Assembly (NCBI RefSeq): GCF_004134865.1
Contig: NZ_SDPO01000002.1
Coordinates: 558,001-622,000 of the forward strand
DNA length: 64,000 nt
From: Agromyces fucosus
Lineage (GTDB): Bacteria; Actinomycetota; Actinomycetes; Actinomycetales; Microbacteriaceae
Direction of reading: 5' to 3'
Below are positions 1-8,258 of the stretch, piece by piece. The notes under the pieces were generated by a model that was not told where the DNA came from, ran no database searches, and was given only the letters and a program-made list of their open reading frames with translations. Position numbers and translations under genes: made by a program. Every line of letters starts with the position of its first letter. The stretch's first letter is position 1.

Positions 1-1110
1 CTCGCGCAGCGGGCCTCCCAGAACTCCCCGGGCGGTGGCGGGCCGCGAATGGCTTCCGCGACGACCGTCGCCGCTCCGGGGCATCCGTCGACCGTCGCCT
101 TCGCAGCGGGCGCCACGGCCACCGGCGCTGCGCCCGCCGGCTCCGCAACCGACGCTGCTGCATCGGCAACCGACTCGGCCGTATCGGCCGATGACGGCGC
201 TGCGAGCGCGGCATCCGTGCCGACCGCCGAGCCGCCGGTGCCCCCCGAAGGCGCCGACGCCGCCGCGATCGCCGAGTGGCGCGCCCAGCACGAGGCCTGG
301 CGCGTCTCGCGCTCCGAGTGGAAGTCGAATCATCACAACGCCGAACGCGCCGCCCGGGCCCAGGCTGCAGCGGAGAACCGTGCGAAGGCGCGCGCACTCA
401 CGGCCCAAGCCGACGCCGCCCGGGCAGCACGCCGCGCCAGCCGCCCCAGGGCGAGCGCCGCGTTCGTGTTCACCGTGCTCGGCCTGGCGCTCGTGGTCGG
501 TTCCATCGCCGCGATCTGGGCGCTCGCGACGCCCGACGTCGCCGCCTTCGCCATCCCGATCGCCCTCGCCGCGGCGACGCTCCTGCTGTCGCTCGGCATG
601 ATCGTCGCGGCGCTCCGGCGCCGGCGCAGCGGCGCACTCGCCTTCCTGACGGCCCTCTCGACGACCGCGATGACGGTGGCCGTGATCGCGGCGTCGATCA
701 TGCCGCAGGGCATGCTGGTGCCGCCGGGTCACAGCGTCGCGCTCGATCGCTCGCAACGCCTCGTGCAGCCGTTCGGCGATGCGTACGTCTACGCGACCCC
801 GTGGTTCCGCGACGAAGCGCCGGTCGTCGAGCTCCGCCAGGGCAATGGAGACACCTGGATCACGATCCAACCCGACACCGAGATCCTCCTCGACGCCAGC
901 GATGCCGGCCAGATCGAGATCATCGCGTTCTCCGCCGACGGCTCGTCGCGATCGATGCCGCAGCTCGGCGGACTGGACCGAGGCGAGCTGCTGCTCGGCG
1001 GCGAGCAAGGAGTCCACGAACGAAGCGCCGACGACGTGCTCGTCGACGCGAAGATCGTGCTCGAGCAGGGCTCCGGCATGGTGCACATCGAGATCCGCGA
1101 AGGGGAATGA
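1..1110 (+). CDS. Membrane protein of unknown function, probably 5'-partial
   Basis: The frame is open from the first base of the window. The only ATG seen early is at 49, with no convincing ribosome binding site, so the true start probably lies upstream of the window. From 49 the product would be 353 residues. It has an Ala/Pro-rich head (to about 75), an alpha-helical charged stretch rich in Ala, Arg and Glu (about 80-130), three hydrophobic segments (about 141-163, 166-188 and 197-217), and a polar tail of about 130 residues with the look of an extracytoplasmic beta domain. The head resembles linkers behind PspC-type domains, but no PspC domain is visible here. The next gene follows directly, so the two are probably co-transcribed. 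Function unknown. Confidence 0.7.
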   Translation, partial: LAQRASQNSPGGGGPRMASATTVAAPGHPSTVAFAAGATATGAAPAGSATDAAASATDSAVSADDGAASAASVPTAEPPVPPEGADAAAIAEWRAQHEAWRVSRSEWKSNHHNAERAARAQAAAENRAKARALTAQADAARAARRASRPRASAAFVFTVLGLALVVGSIAAIWALATPDVAAFAIPIALAAATLLLSLGMIVAALRRRRSGALAFLTALSTTAMTVAVIAASIMPQGMLVPPGHSVALDRSQRLVQPFGDAYVYATPWFRDEAPVVELRQGNGDTWITIQPDTEILLDASDAGQIEIIAFSADGSSRSMPQLGGLDRGELLLGGEQGVHERSADDVLVDAKIVLEQGSGMVHIEIREGE

Positions 1111-1112
1111 CC

Positions 1113-1481
1113 ATGACCACGAACGCACCGGACTCCAGCGGGCCGTCCAACGCAGCGGATGCCGCGGTCACGGCGATCCTCGCCGACTGGGGCACGCCAC
1201 CGAGCGACGAGGCGACGGCGACGGCGCCGATCGGTCCCGCACCGGCACCACGCCCGACCGTGCGGTGGGGCGCCCTCGTCTGGGCGCTGCTCTTCGGGGC
1301 GATGGCCGCGACGACGCTCTGGGTCGTCGTCGATCCGGCCCGTCGCGATGCCGTCGGCGACTGGCTCATCACGCTGAACCCGCTCACCGGGACCCTCATC
1401 GGGGTCATCGTCGTGGGCGTCGTGGTGGCGCTCTTCGGCATCGTCGGACTCATCCGTCGCGGCGAGCGCGCCGGGCGCTGA
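1113..1481 (+). CDS. Small two-TM membrane protein, hypothetical
   Basis: A 122-residue product with a polar, Ala/Pro/Thr-rich N-terminus (about 50 residues), then two hydrophobic segments (about 52-70 and 92-115) and a short basic tail ending in RRGERAGR. Two ATGs are possible, at 1107 (overlapping the upstream stop) and 1113. The AAGGGG at 1100-1105 is well spaced only for 1113, which is why that start was chosen. It follows the previous membrane protein without a gap, so it is probably the second gene of the same operon. A perfect long hairpin lies 56 bases after its stop. No family was recognised. Confidence 0.75.
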   Translation: MTTNAPDSSGPSNAADAAVTAILADWGTPPSDEATATAPIGPAPAPRPTVRWGALVWALLFGAMAATTLWVVVDPARRDAVGDWLITLNPLTGTLIGVIVVGVVVALFGIVGLIRRGERAGR

Positions 1482-1536
1482 CCTGCGCCGCGCTCCCCGC
1501 ATCGCGCTGCCCTCTCCAGCTCACCCCTCCGCTCCG

Positions 1537-1594
1537 CGAGATGACAGCAGTCGTCGCCCGTCCGACACGACGGGCGACGACTGCTGTCATCTCG
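1537..1594. terminator. 26-bp perfect hairpin, bidirectional terminator
   Basis: Two 26-base arms (1537-1562 and 1569-1594) are perfect reverse complements around a 6-base loop (CGACAC). It sits between the end of a plus-strand gene (1481) and the end of minus-strand murB (1626), as expected for a shared terminator of convergent operons. No T-tract follows on either side, which is common for actinobacterial terminators. The arm length is far above what termination needs. Confidence 0.8.
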
Positions 1595-1625
1595 GCGGCA
1601 CGGGCGCCGCGGCGCGACCAGCCGG

Positions 1626-2828
1626 CTAGAGCTCGACGCCGACGAGCACGGGCTCGGGCCGCAGCACGATGCCGAACTCGGCCTGCACGCGCCCCTGCAC
1701 GAAGCGCGCGAGCGTCGCGATCTCTTCAGCCGTCGCCCCGCCTCGGTTGGTCAGGGCCAGCGTGTGCTTCGACGAGATCGCTGCGCGCGAGCCCGGCAGC
1801 GCGAAGCCGCGGCGGATGCCCGAGTGCTCGATGAGCCAGGCAGCCGAGAGCTTCACGAGCGACTCGGCGTCGACCGTTGCCGCCACGGCGACCTCGTCGC
1901 CGAACTCCTCGATCTCAGCCTGGTGCGCGAGGAACGCGTCGAGCGGCGACGCGGACGCGAGTGAGGCGAGTGGCGTCACCTCGTCGGGCACCTCGGGCTC
2001 GACGTACCAGCGGGGTGCCGTCGGCGGCAGGGTGCGGGCGACGTGCTCCCCCACGATCGGGTTGGTGAAGAACGAGCCGGCGCTCACCGAGTCGGCGTCG
2101 GCCGGGTCGAGCACCATGCCCTTCGAGGAGCGAAGGGCGAGCACGCTGCGCCGCACGTCGGCGATCGGGACCCGGTCGCCCTGCTGCACGTGCAGCGCGT
2201 CGGCGAGCTGCCCGTAGGCGATCGGCTGGCCCAGCGACTCACCGAGCACAGCGCGCTCGGCGGCGGTGTCGTGCAGGTCGAGCTCGATGGTCACGACGAT
2301 GCCGGCGAGCCCCTGCTTCAGCACCGAGGTGCGGTAGCCGAGCTCGAGCTCGGCGGCCGTCATTCGTCGCGGCGTCTGCGCACCCTCGTCGAGGAACTCG
2401 ATCGCGACGAGCGTCGCCGCGAGCTCCTGTCCGTAGGCGCCGATGTTCTGCACGGGGGCGGCCCCGACCGAACCCGGGATGCCCGAGAGCGCCTCGAGCC
2501 CGGCGTACCCGTGCTCGACGGTCCATGCGACGAGGTCGTCCCACGACTCGCCGGCCTGCACGCGCAGGCGAACGGATGCCTCGGCGCCCGGCGCCGCGGG
2601 GAGCACCTCGATGCCGCGCGTGGCGACCCTGATGACCGTTCCGGCGAAGCCCTCGTCGCCCACGAGGAGATTCGAGCCGCCGCCGAGCGCGAGCCACGCG
2701 TCATCCGTCGCCCAGGTCTCGACGGCGAGGTCGACGAGGTCGCGCTGCGTCGTCGCGGTGACGAGTCGGCCGATCGGTCCGCCGACCTGCAGCGTCGTGA
2801 GATCCGAGAAACGGATGTCGCCGCTCAT
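1626..2828 (-). CDS. murB: UDP-N-acetylmuramate dehydrogenase MurB
   Basis: FAD enzyme that reduces UDP-GlcNAc-enolpyruvate to UDP-MurNAc with NADPH, the second committed step of peptidoglycan precursor synthesis in the cytoplasm. Seen: a FAD-binding GGGSNLLV (about 49-56), SGIPGSVGAAPVQNIGAYG (115-133), the GSFFTNP motif (251-257) carrying the serine proton donor, and a C-terminal domain ending in LTNRGGATAEEI (about 359-370). This is the type I arrangement. At 400 residues it is longer than most MurB proteins. The excess lies at about 278-325, an Ala/Ser/Glu-rich insert between the substrate-binding motif and the last helices. The start ATG lies one base after the upstream dehydratase stop, so it is the last gene of a hadA-hadB-murB-like operon. 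Confidence 0.95.
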   Translation of the reverse strand: MSGDIRFSDLTTLQVGGPIGRLVTATTQRDLVDLAVETWATDDAWLALGGGSNLLVGDEGFAGTVIRVATRGIEVLPAAPGAEASVRLRVQAGESWDDLVAWTVEHGYAGLEALSGIPGSVGAAPVQNIGAYGQELAATLVAIEFLDEGAQTPRRMTAAELELGYRTSVLKQGLAGIVVTIELDLHDTAAERAVLGESLGQPIAYGQLADALHVQQGDRVPIADVRRSVLALRSSKGMVLDPADADSVSAGSFFTNPIVGEHVARTLPPTAPRWYVEPEVPDEVTPLASLASASPLDAFLAHQAEIEEFGDEVAVAATVDAESLVKLSAAWLIEHSGIRRGFALPGSRAAISSKHTLALTNRGGATAEEIATLARFVQGRVQAEFGIVLRPEPVLVGVEL

Positions 2829-2829
2829 G

Positions 2830-3258
2830 TCAGCCGAGGTGGACGCGCACTTGCGCCTTGCCGAGCACCGTGTCGTCGCCGAGCTTCACGGTCAGGTCGA
2901 TGCGGGCGACGGTCGCGGCCTCATCGAGCTGGCCGACCTTCGCCGCGACGGTGATGGTCGCGCCGCGCTGCGGGTCGACGACCACGGGGCGGGTGAAGCG
3001 CACCTGGTAGTCGGCGATACGGCCGGGGTCGCCGGCCCAGTCGACGACGGGCTGCACGGCGAGGCCCATGGTCAGCATGCCGTGGGCGAGCACGCCCGGC
3101 AGGCCGACCTCGGCGGCGACGTCGTCACGGTAGTGGATCGGGTTGAAGTCGCCCGAGGCCCCGGCGTACCGCACGAGGGAGTCGCGGGTCAGGGGGAACG
3201 ACCGCTCGGCGACGACGTCGCCGACGGTGAGGGATGCGAAGTCGGGAGCGGGCATCAT
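2830..3258 (-). CDS. MaoC-like dehydratase subunit (HadB-type)
   Basis: A 142-residue single hot-dog-fold protein of the MaoC/(R)-specific hydratase family. The hydratase signature is visible at about 31-60: YAGASGDFNPIH with Asp37 and His42 in the positions of the catalytic pair, then GLPGVLAHGML. In mycobacteria HadB supplies these catalytic residues in a heterodimer with HadA or HadC that dehydrates 3-hydroxyacyl-ACP. Here the partner is the upstream gene, whose stop overlaps this start (ATGA). The order hadA-hadB-murB is conserved in many actinobacteria, including lineages without mycolic acids, so the real acyl substrate is uncertain. The start could be either of two consecutive ATGs. 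Confidence 0.88.
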   Translation of the reverse strand: MMPAPDFASLTVGDVVAERSFPLTRDSLVRYAGASGDFNPIHYRDDVAAEVGLPGVLAHGMLTMGLAVQPVVDWAGDPGRIADYQVRFTRPVVVDPQRGATITVAAKVGQLDEAATVARIDLTVKLGDDTVLGKAQVRVHLG

Positions 3259-3701
3259 TCGTCTCCTCGCACGACGAGGGTGGACACGGCGGTGACGACG
3301 TGCGCGCCCTCGGCATCGGTGATGGCCGACTCGGCCGTGACCATGGAGTGGCCGCCCAGGCTCTTCACGCTCGCGACGGTGAGCGTCGCGGTGAGCAGGT
3401 CGCCGGCGACGATCGGCCGGGTCGAGGTGAAGCGCTGGTCGCCGTGCACGACCCGCGAAAAGTCGATGCCCGACTCGGGGTCGGCCAGCAGCTGGGCGAG
3501 CGTCTGCTCCTGCACGACGACCGCGAACGTCGGCGGAGCGACGACATCGGCGTATCCGGCCGCACGAGCGGCCTCGGGGTCGAGGTTGATCGGGTTCGTC
3601 GCGAACACGGCGCGGGCGAACTCGCGCACCTTCTCACGACCGACGAGGTAGGGCTCGGTGGGCGGGAAGGTCCGCCCCTGGAGCTCGGGGTTCACTGGCA
3701 C
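3255..3701 (-). CDS. FAS1-type dehydratase partner (HadA-like)
   Basis: A 148-residue hot-dog-fold protein resembling the N-terminal half of MaoC dehydratases (the HadA/HadC group). It has a conserved YLVGREKVREFARAV (about 19-33), NPINLDPEAARAAGY and a PTFAVVV stretch. It lacks the Asp/His hydratase pair found in the downstream subunit, as expected for the non-catalytic, substrate-holding partner. Its last bases overlap the start of the catalytic subunit, which implies translational coupling and a heterodimer. A dispersed inverted-repeat element lies just upstream. Confidence 0.87.
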   Translation of the reverse strand: MPVNPELQGRTFPPTEPYLVGREKVREFARAVFATNPINLDPEAARAAGYADVVAPPTFAVVVQEQTLAQLLADPESGIDFSRVVHGDQRFTSTRPIVAGDLLTATLTVASVKSLGGHSMVTAESAITDAEGAHVVTAVSTLVVRGDE

Positions 3702-3740
3702 CCCGCCAGTCTATGCGGGGGTGCATTCCCGACCATGGCC

Positions 3741-3822
3741 GGTCGAGGAGCGCCCGACGAAGGAGGACGCGTTCGAGACCCGTGAGAGGTCTCGATACGC
3801 TCGCTTCGCTCGCTACTCGACC
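3741..3822. repeat. Dispersed inverted-repeat element (REP-like)
   Basis: Two arms in inverse orientation: 3741-3780 begins GGTCGAG and ends TCGAGACC, and 3788-3822 begins GGTCTCGA and ends CTCGACC. The inner ends pair perfectly over 8 bases (TCGAGACC/GGTCTCGA) around a 6-base loop, and the outer ends pair with one mismatch. The right arm also holds a small self-complementary core (GCTCGCTTCGCTCGC). A related copy with the same outer ends lies at 12602-12634. It fills the gap between the DUF937 gene and the HadA-like gene. Confidence 0.7.
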
Positions 3823-3838
3823 GGCGGACGCGGATGGA

Positions 3839-4456
3839 TCAGCGCTTGCCGCCGCCGAGGAGGCCGCCGAGCAGGTCACCGAGGCCGCCGCCCGAGCTCG
3901 AGCCGCCCGAGCCGCCGCCGAGGAGGCCGCCCACGAGGCCGCCGAGGTCGATTCCGCCGCCGCCCGACGAGCCCGAGCCGCCGCCGAGGAGGCCGCCGAG
4001 CAGATCGCCGATGCCACCGCCACTCGACTCGTTCGATGCCGCAGCCGGCTCGGCCTGCTTCTTCGTGAACTGGGCCGCGAGGAAGCTGAGCACGATCGGC
4101 GCGAGGATCGGCAGGAGCTTGCCGATGAGGTCGCCCGCGCCGCCCTCCTTCTTGTCGAGCGCGGTGACGACCTTGTCGGTGTTGTCGCCGAAGACGTTCT
4201 TCACGATCTTCTTGCCGTCTTCCTCATCGACGTCGGCGAGGTTCACGCCGCCCTCGATGAGCTTCGGGTCGTGCTTCGCGACGGCCTTCTCGAGCGATGC
4301 GGCACCGGCGGGGTCGGAGGCGTTCGCGCCGAGCCCTGCGAGGAGCGCAGGCAACGCGTCATCGATCGCCTGCTTCGCGGTCGCCTCGTCGACGCCGAGC
4401 TTCGCGGCGATGTCGCCGATCGGGAGGTTGGCGACGATGTCGTCGAGAGCAGCCAT
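3839..4456 (-). CDS. DUF937-family protein with Gly-rich tail
   Basis: A 205-residue product. The first 120 or so residues match the DUF937 pattern: a helical start (MAALDDIVANLPIGDIAAKL), an ATAKQAIDDALPALL motif, and a second half with ILAPIVLSFLAAQF. The last 75 residues are low-complexity, with repeated units of the type GLGDLLGGLLGGG separated by Ser/Gly runs, seen three or four times. The family function is unknown. No signal peptide or clear membrane segment is seen. The start ATG at 4456 was chosen because the alternative open frame upstream reads as unrelated basic sequence overlapping the TetR gene. Confidence 0.85.
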   Translation of the reverse strand: MAALDDIVANLPIGDIAAKLGVDEATAKQAIDDALPALLAGLGANASDPAGAASLEKAVAKHDPKLIEGGVNLADVDEEDGKKIVKNVFGDNTDKVVTALDKKEGGAGDLIGKLLPILAPIVLSFLAAQFTKKQAEPAAASNESSGGGIGDLLGGLLGGGSGSSGGGGIDLGGLVGGLLGGGSGGSSSGGGLGDLLGGLLGGGKR

Positions 4457-4556
4457 TCGGGTTCCCCATTCCGGCGCCCGCGGTCGGGGCGTCCACGGTT
4501 CACCGTATCGATACGGATGCCCCGGTGGAAAGTGCCATCCGGACGGCGTCAGCGGC

Positions 4557-5171
4557 TCAATCGAGGTCGAGCCGGCCGAGGCGCAGCCGTAGGGCGTCGA
4601 GCAGGAACTCGAGCCCGATCTCGAAGACCCGGTCGGACCGCTCCGGCCCCTTCGCCGCCTGCTCGAGCAGGCGGGCGAGCGAGGTCGTGGGGGTCTCGGG
4701 CTTCCAGATGTCGTCGGGCGACGCCAGGTCGAGACCGAATCCGAGTGCGAAGGAGTCGAGGATCGCGATGACGGTGATGACCTCGTCGTCGGGGAACCCG
4801 GCGCCGAGCAGCGCGGTCGCGAGGCGGTCATAGCTCGCGATCACCACGGGGTGGGTGATCGTCTTGCCGACCAGGAGCGGCACGATCGCCGGATGCTCCG
4901 CGTACATGCGGCGGGAGGCGCGCATCGTCTGCGTGACGACCTCGACCCAGTCTCCGCTTGGCGACTCCGACAGGTAGGTCTCCCCGAGCCGGCCGCGCAT
5001 GAGCTCGATGATGCCGTCGCGGCCGTCGACGTGGTTGTAGAGCGACGAGGGCGTGACCCCGAGCCGGCGGGCGAGCGCGTTCACGCCGAACGCCTGCCCC
5101 GAGTCGACGAGCTCGATGGCCGCATCGGCGATGCGCTCGGTCGACAGCAGGGGCACTCTGGGCCTGGCCAT
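4557..5171 (-). CDS. TetR-family transcriptional regulator
   Basis: A 204-residue regulator. The N-terminal helix-turn-helix lies at about 10-55 (STERIADAAIELVD ... NALARRLGVTPSSLYNHV ... GRDGIIELMRG). The C-terminal region resembles TetR_C ligand-binding domains of the TetR/AcrR type (ILDSFALGFGLDLA). The start at 5171 has a strong GAGGAGG five to seven bases upstream. It is divergent from the MFS transporter gene across 174 bases and is probably its local repressor, also controlling the amidohydrolase gene behind it. The effector is unknown. Confidence 0.9.
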   Translation of the reverse strand: MARPRVPLLSTERIADAAIELVDSGQAFGVNALARRLGVTPSSLYNHVDGRDGIIELMRGRLGETYLSESPSGDWVEVVTQTMRASRRMYAEHPAIVPLLVGKTITHPVVIASYDRLATALLGAGFPDDEVITVIAILDSFALGFGLDLASPDDIWKPETPTTSLARLLEQAAKGPERSDRVFEIGLEFLLDALRLRLGRLDLD

Positions 5172-5345
5172 GGCACCTCCTCGTTCGATCGCCTGGTTCA
5201 GCCTACGGGCGGCCGTTCGAAATCCGCTCTTCCCATCGCGGGCACTCATATGCATAATAAACGAACACCATTCACTTATCGCGACGACACCCCTGCCGCG
5301 TCCGACCCCGGCACATCGACGTGCCCCAGCAACCCGGAGACCTCT
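5172..5345. promoter_or_regulatory. Divergent promoter region between tetR and MFS gene
   Basis: A 174-base spacer with the most AT-rich stretch for several kilobases at about 5247-5280 (CATATGCATAATAAACG, then AACACCATTCAC). TATTAT/CATAAT hexamers suitable as -10 boxes occur on both strands here, so both promoters probably overlap in this patch, where a TetR operator would be expected. I see no long perfect palindrome apart from ATATGCATAT-like symmetry. Confidence 0.5.
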
Positions 5346-6632
5346 GTGTCCAACGACCTCACCGTTCGCGTGCCGCTCCGCCTGCCGAGCGCGACCGCGA
5401 CCTTCACGATCGGCATCGCCGGCTACCTCGGCGTGAACCTCTCGCCCTACATGATCAGCGCGCTGCAACAGGCGATCGGCGCCGACGTGCTCACCGCGAG
5501 CTGGATCATCACCGCCACGCTGCTCGCCACCGCCGTCACGGGCCTCGCCATCGCGCCGCTCTGCGCCGGCCCGCGTCGCCTCGCCGTCGCCCGCGTCGGG
5601 CTCGCCCTGTCGGTGCTCGGCTTCGCCACCGCGGCGCTCGTGCCGATGCCCACGGCCGTCATCACCGGCCTCATCGTCGGCGGCATCGGCGCCGGCGGCG
5701 CGGTCGCCTCTGGCGGTGCCGCGATCGCCGCGTTCACGAACCCCGACCGCGTCGCGGGCTTCAACGGCCTCGCGAACCGCGCCGTCGTCACGGTGATCCT
5801 CGCGATCATCCCGCTGATCGGCCTCGCGCCGATCGACGTGTTCGGCGCGCTCGCGATCTTCTCGGTGATCGCTCTCGCCGTAAGCGGATGGCTCCCCGCC
5901 GCACCCGTCATCGCGCCGAAGTCGGCGGTCGCCGTCGCCGAGGCCGTGCCCGTCGAGGTGCCGCCGACGGCCGCAGTGCCGGCGCTCGAAGCAGCCGCCG
6001 CGACGTCGCGCTCTCTCCCCTCCCCGCGCGCCGTGCGCATCGCAGGTTTCACGCTGCTCGTCTCGTTCGCCCTGTGGGCCGTGAGCGAGGACTCGCTCTG
6101 GGCCATGGCCGGGGTCATGGGCGGCGCACAGGCATCGCTCACGCCCGAGGGTCTCGGCCTCGCGCTCAGCGGCGCGACCGCCGGTGGGCTCATCGGCTCG
6201 GTGCTGCTTATGATCGTCGGCAACCGCCTCGGCCGGGCAGTGCCCCTCGCCGTGCTGCTCGTCGGCGGCGGCATCCTCAAGATCGTCGAGGGCTTCGTGA
6301 CCGACCAGACCACCTTCATCGTGGTCTTCATCGCATGGAACACCCTCTACGCCCTCGCGTTCATGTACTTCGTCTCGACCTCGTCGGCCCTCGACGCCGA
6401 CGGCCGCTGGTCGGCACCGCTGCTCGCCGTGTACCTCGTCGGCTCAGCCCTCACCCCCGTCATCGGGGCCGCGCTCGTCGAGGCCTTCGGCTTCCAGGGC
6501 TTCGCCGTGGTGCTCGGCGTCGCGAGCTTCGTGCTCGCCGTGCCGGTGGCCGCCGTCGCCGCGTTCTCGACCCGGCGCGAGCGCGCCGAGGCATCCGCTG
6601 CCGCCGCCGAACTCCAGGAGGTCTCCGCATGA
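5346..6632 (+). CDS. MFS transporter
   Basis: A 428-residue polytopic membrane protein with about 12 hydrophobic segments, divided by a polar, Ala/Pro/Val-rich central loop (about residues 195-225). The first segments (FTIGIAGYLGVNLSPYMISAL, ITATLLATAVTGLAIAPL) and a glycine-rich GGIGAGGAVASGG stretch fit major facilitator exporters. The GTG at 5346 was chosen because a GGAGA lies about seven bases upstream and because the upstream extension of the frame crosses the promoter region. It overlaps the amidohydrolase gene by four bases (ATGA). The pairing with an amidohydrolase and a divergent TetR suggests uptake or export of a compound that the hydrolase acts on. The substrate is unknown. Confidence 0.85.
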   Translation: MSNDLTVRVPLRLPSATATFTIGIAGYLGVNLSPYMISALQQAIGADVLTASWIITATLLATAVTGLAIAPLCAGPRRLAVARVGLALSVLGFATAALVPMPTAVITGLIVGGIGAGGAVASGGAAIAAFTNPDRVAGFNGLANRAVVTVILAIIPLIGLAPIDVFGALAIFSVIALAVSGWLPAAPVIAPKSAVAVAEAVPVEVPPTAAVPALEAAAATSRSLPSPRAVRIAGFTLLVSFALWAVSEDSLWAMAGVMGGAQASLTPEGLGLALSGATAGGLIGSVLLMIVGNRLGRAVPLAVLLVGGGILKIVEGFVTDQTTFIVVFIAWNTLYALAFMYFVSTSSALDADGRWSAPLLAVYLVGSALTPVIGAALVEAFGFQGFAVVLGVASFVLAVPVAAVAAFSTRRERAEASAAAAELQEVSA

Positions 6633-8248
6633 CCCGCACGCTCGTCACCAATGCCCGTGTCTTCACGGCCGACCCGGCGAACGAGTGGGCCGAAGCACTC
6701 GTCGTCGATGACTCGACGCTCGCCTACGTCGGCGACGCGCAGGGTGCGCGGGCAGCTGCGGGCGCGGATGCCGCGACGCTCGACCTCGACGGCCGACTCG
6801 TGCTGCCCGGCTTCACCGACGCGCACACGCACCTCGTCATGATGGGCGAGGCGCTCGGTCGCGTCGGGCTCACGGATGCACGCTCGCTCGACGAGATCCA
6901 GGCACGACTCCGCGCCGCCCGCGAGGCCGCCCCCGATGCGCCGCGGCTGCTCGGTCGCGGCTGGCTGTTCGACTCCGTGCCGGGCGGCACCCCCGTCGCG
7001 GGGATGATCGACGCCGTCGTCGCCGACGTGCCGGTCTACCTCGACGCGAACGACTACCACTCCGTCTGGGTGAACTCGGCGGCGCTCGCCGAACTCTGCA
7101 TCACGCGCGACACCCCCGACCCGATCGGCGGCGCGATCGGGCGTGACGCCGACGGCGAGCCGAACGGCATGCTCTTCGAGACGGCCGCGCAGCAGTTCGT
7201 GTGGAGCCACCTCGCCTCCGTCACGAGCGACGCCGACCGCGACGCCGCGGTCGAGCGCACGATCGCCGCCTATCTCGCGACGGGCGTCACGGGCGTGGTC
7301 GACATGGCGTTCGACGAGCTCGGCCTCGCGGCCTTCCAGCGTGCAGCCGAGCGCCGGGGCGGCAGCCTCCCCATCCGCGTGGTCGGGCACTGGTTCGTCG
7401 CGAACACGGGCGATGACGCGGCGAACCTCGAGCAGGTGCGGCGTGCCTCCGAACTTGCCACGGAGGTCGACTCGCCCTGGCTCCGAGTCGCGGGCATCAA
7501 GCTCGTGCTCGACGGCGTCATCGATGCGTGCACGGCGGCCATGCGGCATCCGTACGCCGACGGCTCGAACGCCGACCCGATCTGGCCGCTCGACCGGCTG
7601 AAGCCGGTCGTCGCGGCGGCCGACGCGGCCGGCCTGCAGGTCGCGATGCACGCGATCGGCGACCTCGCGAGCGATCACGCACTCGACGCCCTCGAGCACG
7701 CGCACGAGGTCAACGGCGAGCGCGCCCGACGCCACCGCATCGAGCACCTCGAGTACGCGGCGCCGGGCACGGCCGAGCGGATGGCGCGGCTCGGCGTCAC
7801 CGCGTCGATGCAGCCCGTGCACGCCGACCCTGCGGTCTGGGCGAACTGGGCCGCGATGCTCGGCGACGAGCGCGCCGACCGCGGCTTCGCCTGGCCCGAG
7901 TACGTCGAGGCGGGCGCGCTGCTCGCGTTCTCGACCGACGCGCCGACAGCGCCCCACGAGGCACTGCCGAACATGTACGTCGCCGCGACCCGGCGCTCGG
8001 CGCTCGACCCGTCGTACGGAACGAACCAGCCCGAGTTCGCGCTGCCGCTCGCCGAGTCGATCGTCCATGCGACGCGGGATGCCGCGGCGTCCTGCGGCGA
8101 GGAGCACCTGCGCGGGAGTCTCGCCGCCGGGCTCGCCGCCGACTTCGTCGTGCTCGACACCGACGTGTTCACGGCGGGCGAGGAATCGCTGCTCAGCGCG
8201 AAGGTCGTGCGCACCGTGGTGGCGGGGGCCTCCGTCTACGGGTTGTGA
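6629..8248 (+). CDS. Amidohydrolase family 3 protein (YtcJ-like)
   Basis: A 539-residue metal-dependent hydrolase. Seen: an N-terminal beta-sandwich piece (TLVTNARVFTAD), the metal-binding DAHTHL (His66, His68), a central (beta/alpha)8 barrel with HRIEHLEY in the second half supplying a metal-ligand histidine, and FSTDAPTAPHEA as the late Asp motif. It closes with a returning beta-sandwich (AGLAADFVVLDTDVF). The family hydrolyses C-N bonds of amides or cyclic amides, but substrates of YtcJ-like members are largely unknown. The start overlaps the MFS stop, and a CAGGAGG sits eight bases before it. It is probably cytoplasmic and co-expressed with the transporter. Confidence 0.9.
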   Translation: MTRTLVTNARVFTADPANEWAEALVVDDSTLAYVGDAQGARAAAGADAATLDLDGRLVLPGFTDAHTHLVMMGEALGRVGLTDARSLDEIQARLRAAREAAPDAPRLLGRGWLFDSVPGGTPVAGMIDAVVADVPVYLDANDYHSVWVNSAALAELCITRDTPDPIGGAIGRDADGEPNGMLFETAAQQFVWSHLASVTSDADRDAAVERTIAAYLATGVTGVVDMAFDELGLAAFQRAAERRGGSLPIRVVGHWFVANTGDDAANLEQVRRASELATEVDSPWLRVAGIKLVLDGVIDACTAAMRHPYADGSNADPIWPLDRLKPVVAAADAAGLQVAMHAIGDLASDHALDALEHAHEVNGERARRHRIEHLEYAAPGTAERMARLGVTASMQPVHADPAVWANWAAMLGDERADRGFAWPEYVEAGALLAFSTDAPTAPHEALPNMYVAATRRSALDPSYGTNQPEFALPLAESIVHATRDAAASCGEEHLRGSLAAGLAADFVVLDTDVFTAGEESLLSAKVVRTVVAGASVYGL

Positions 8249-8258
8249 CGCCGGCGCA

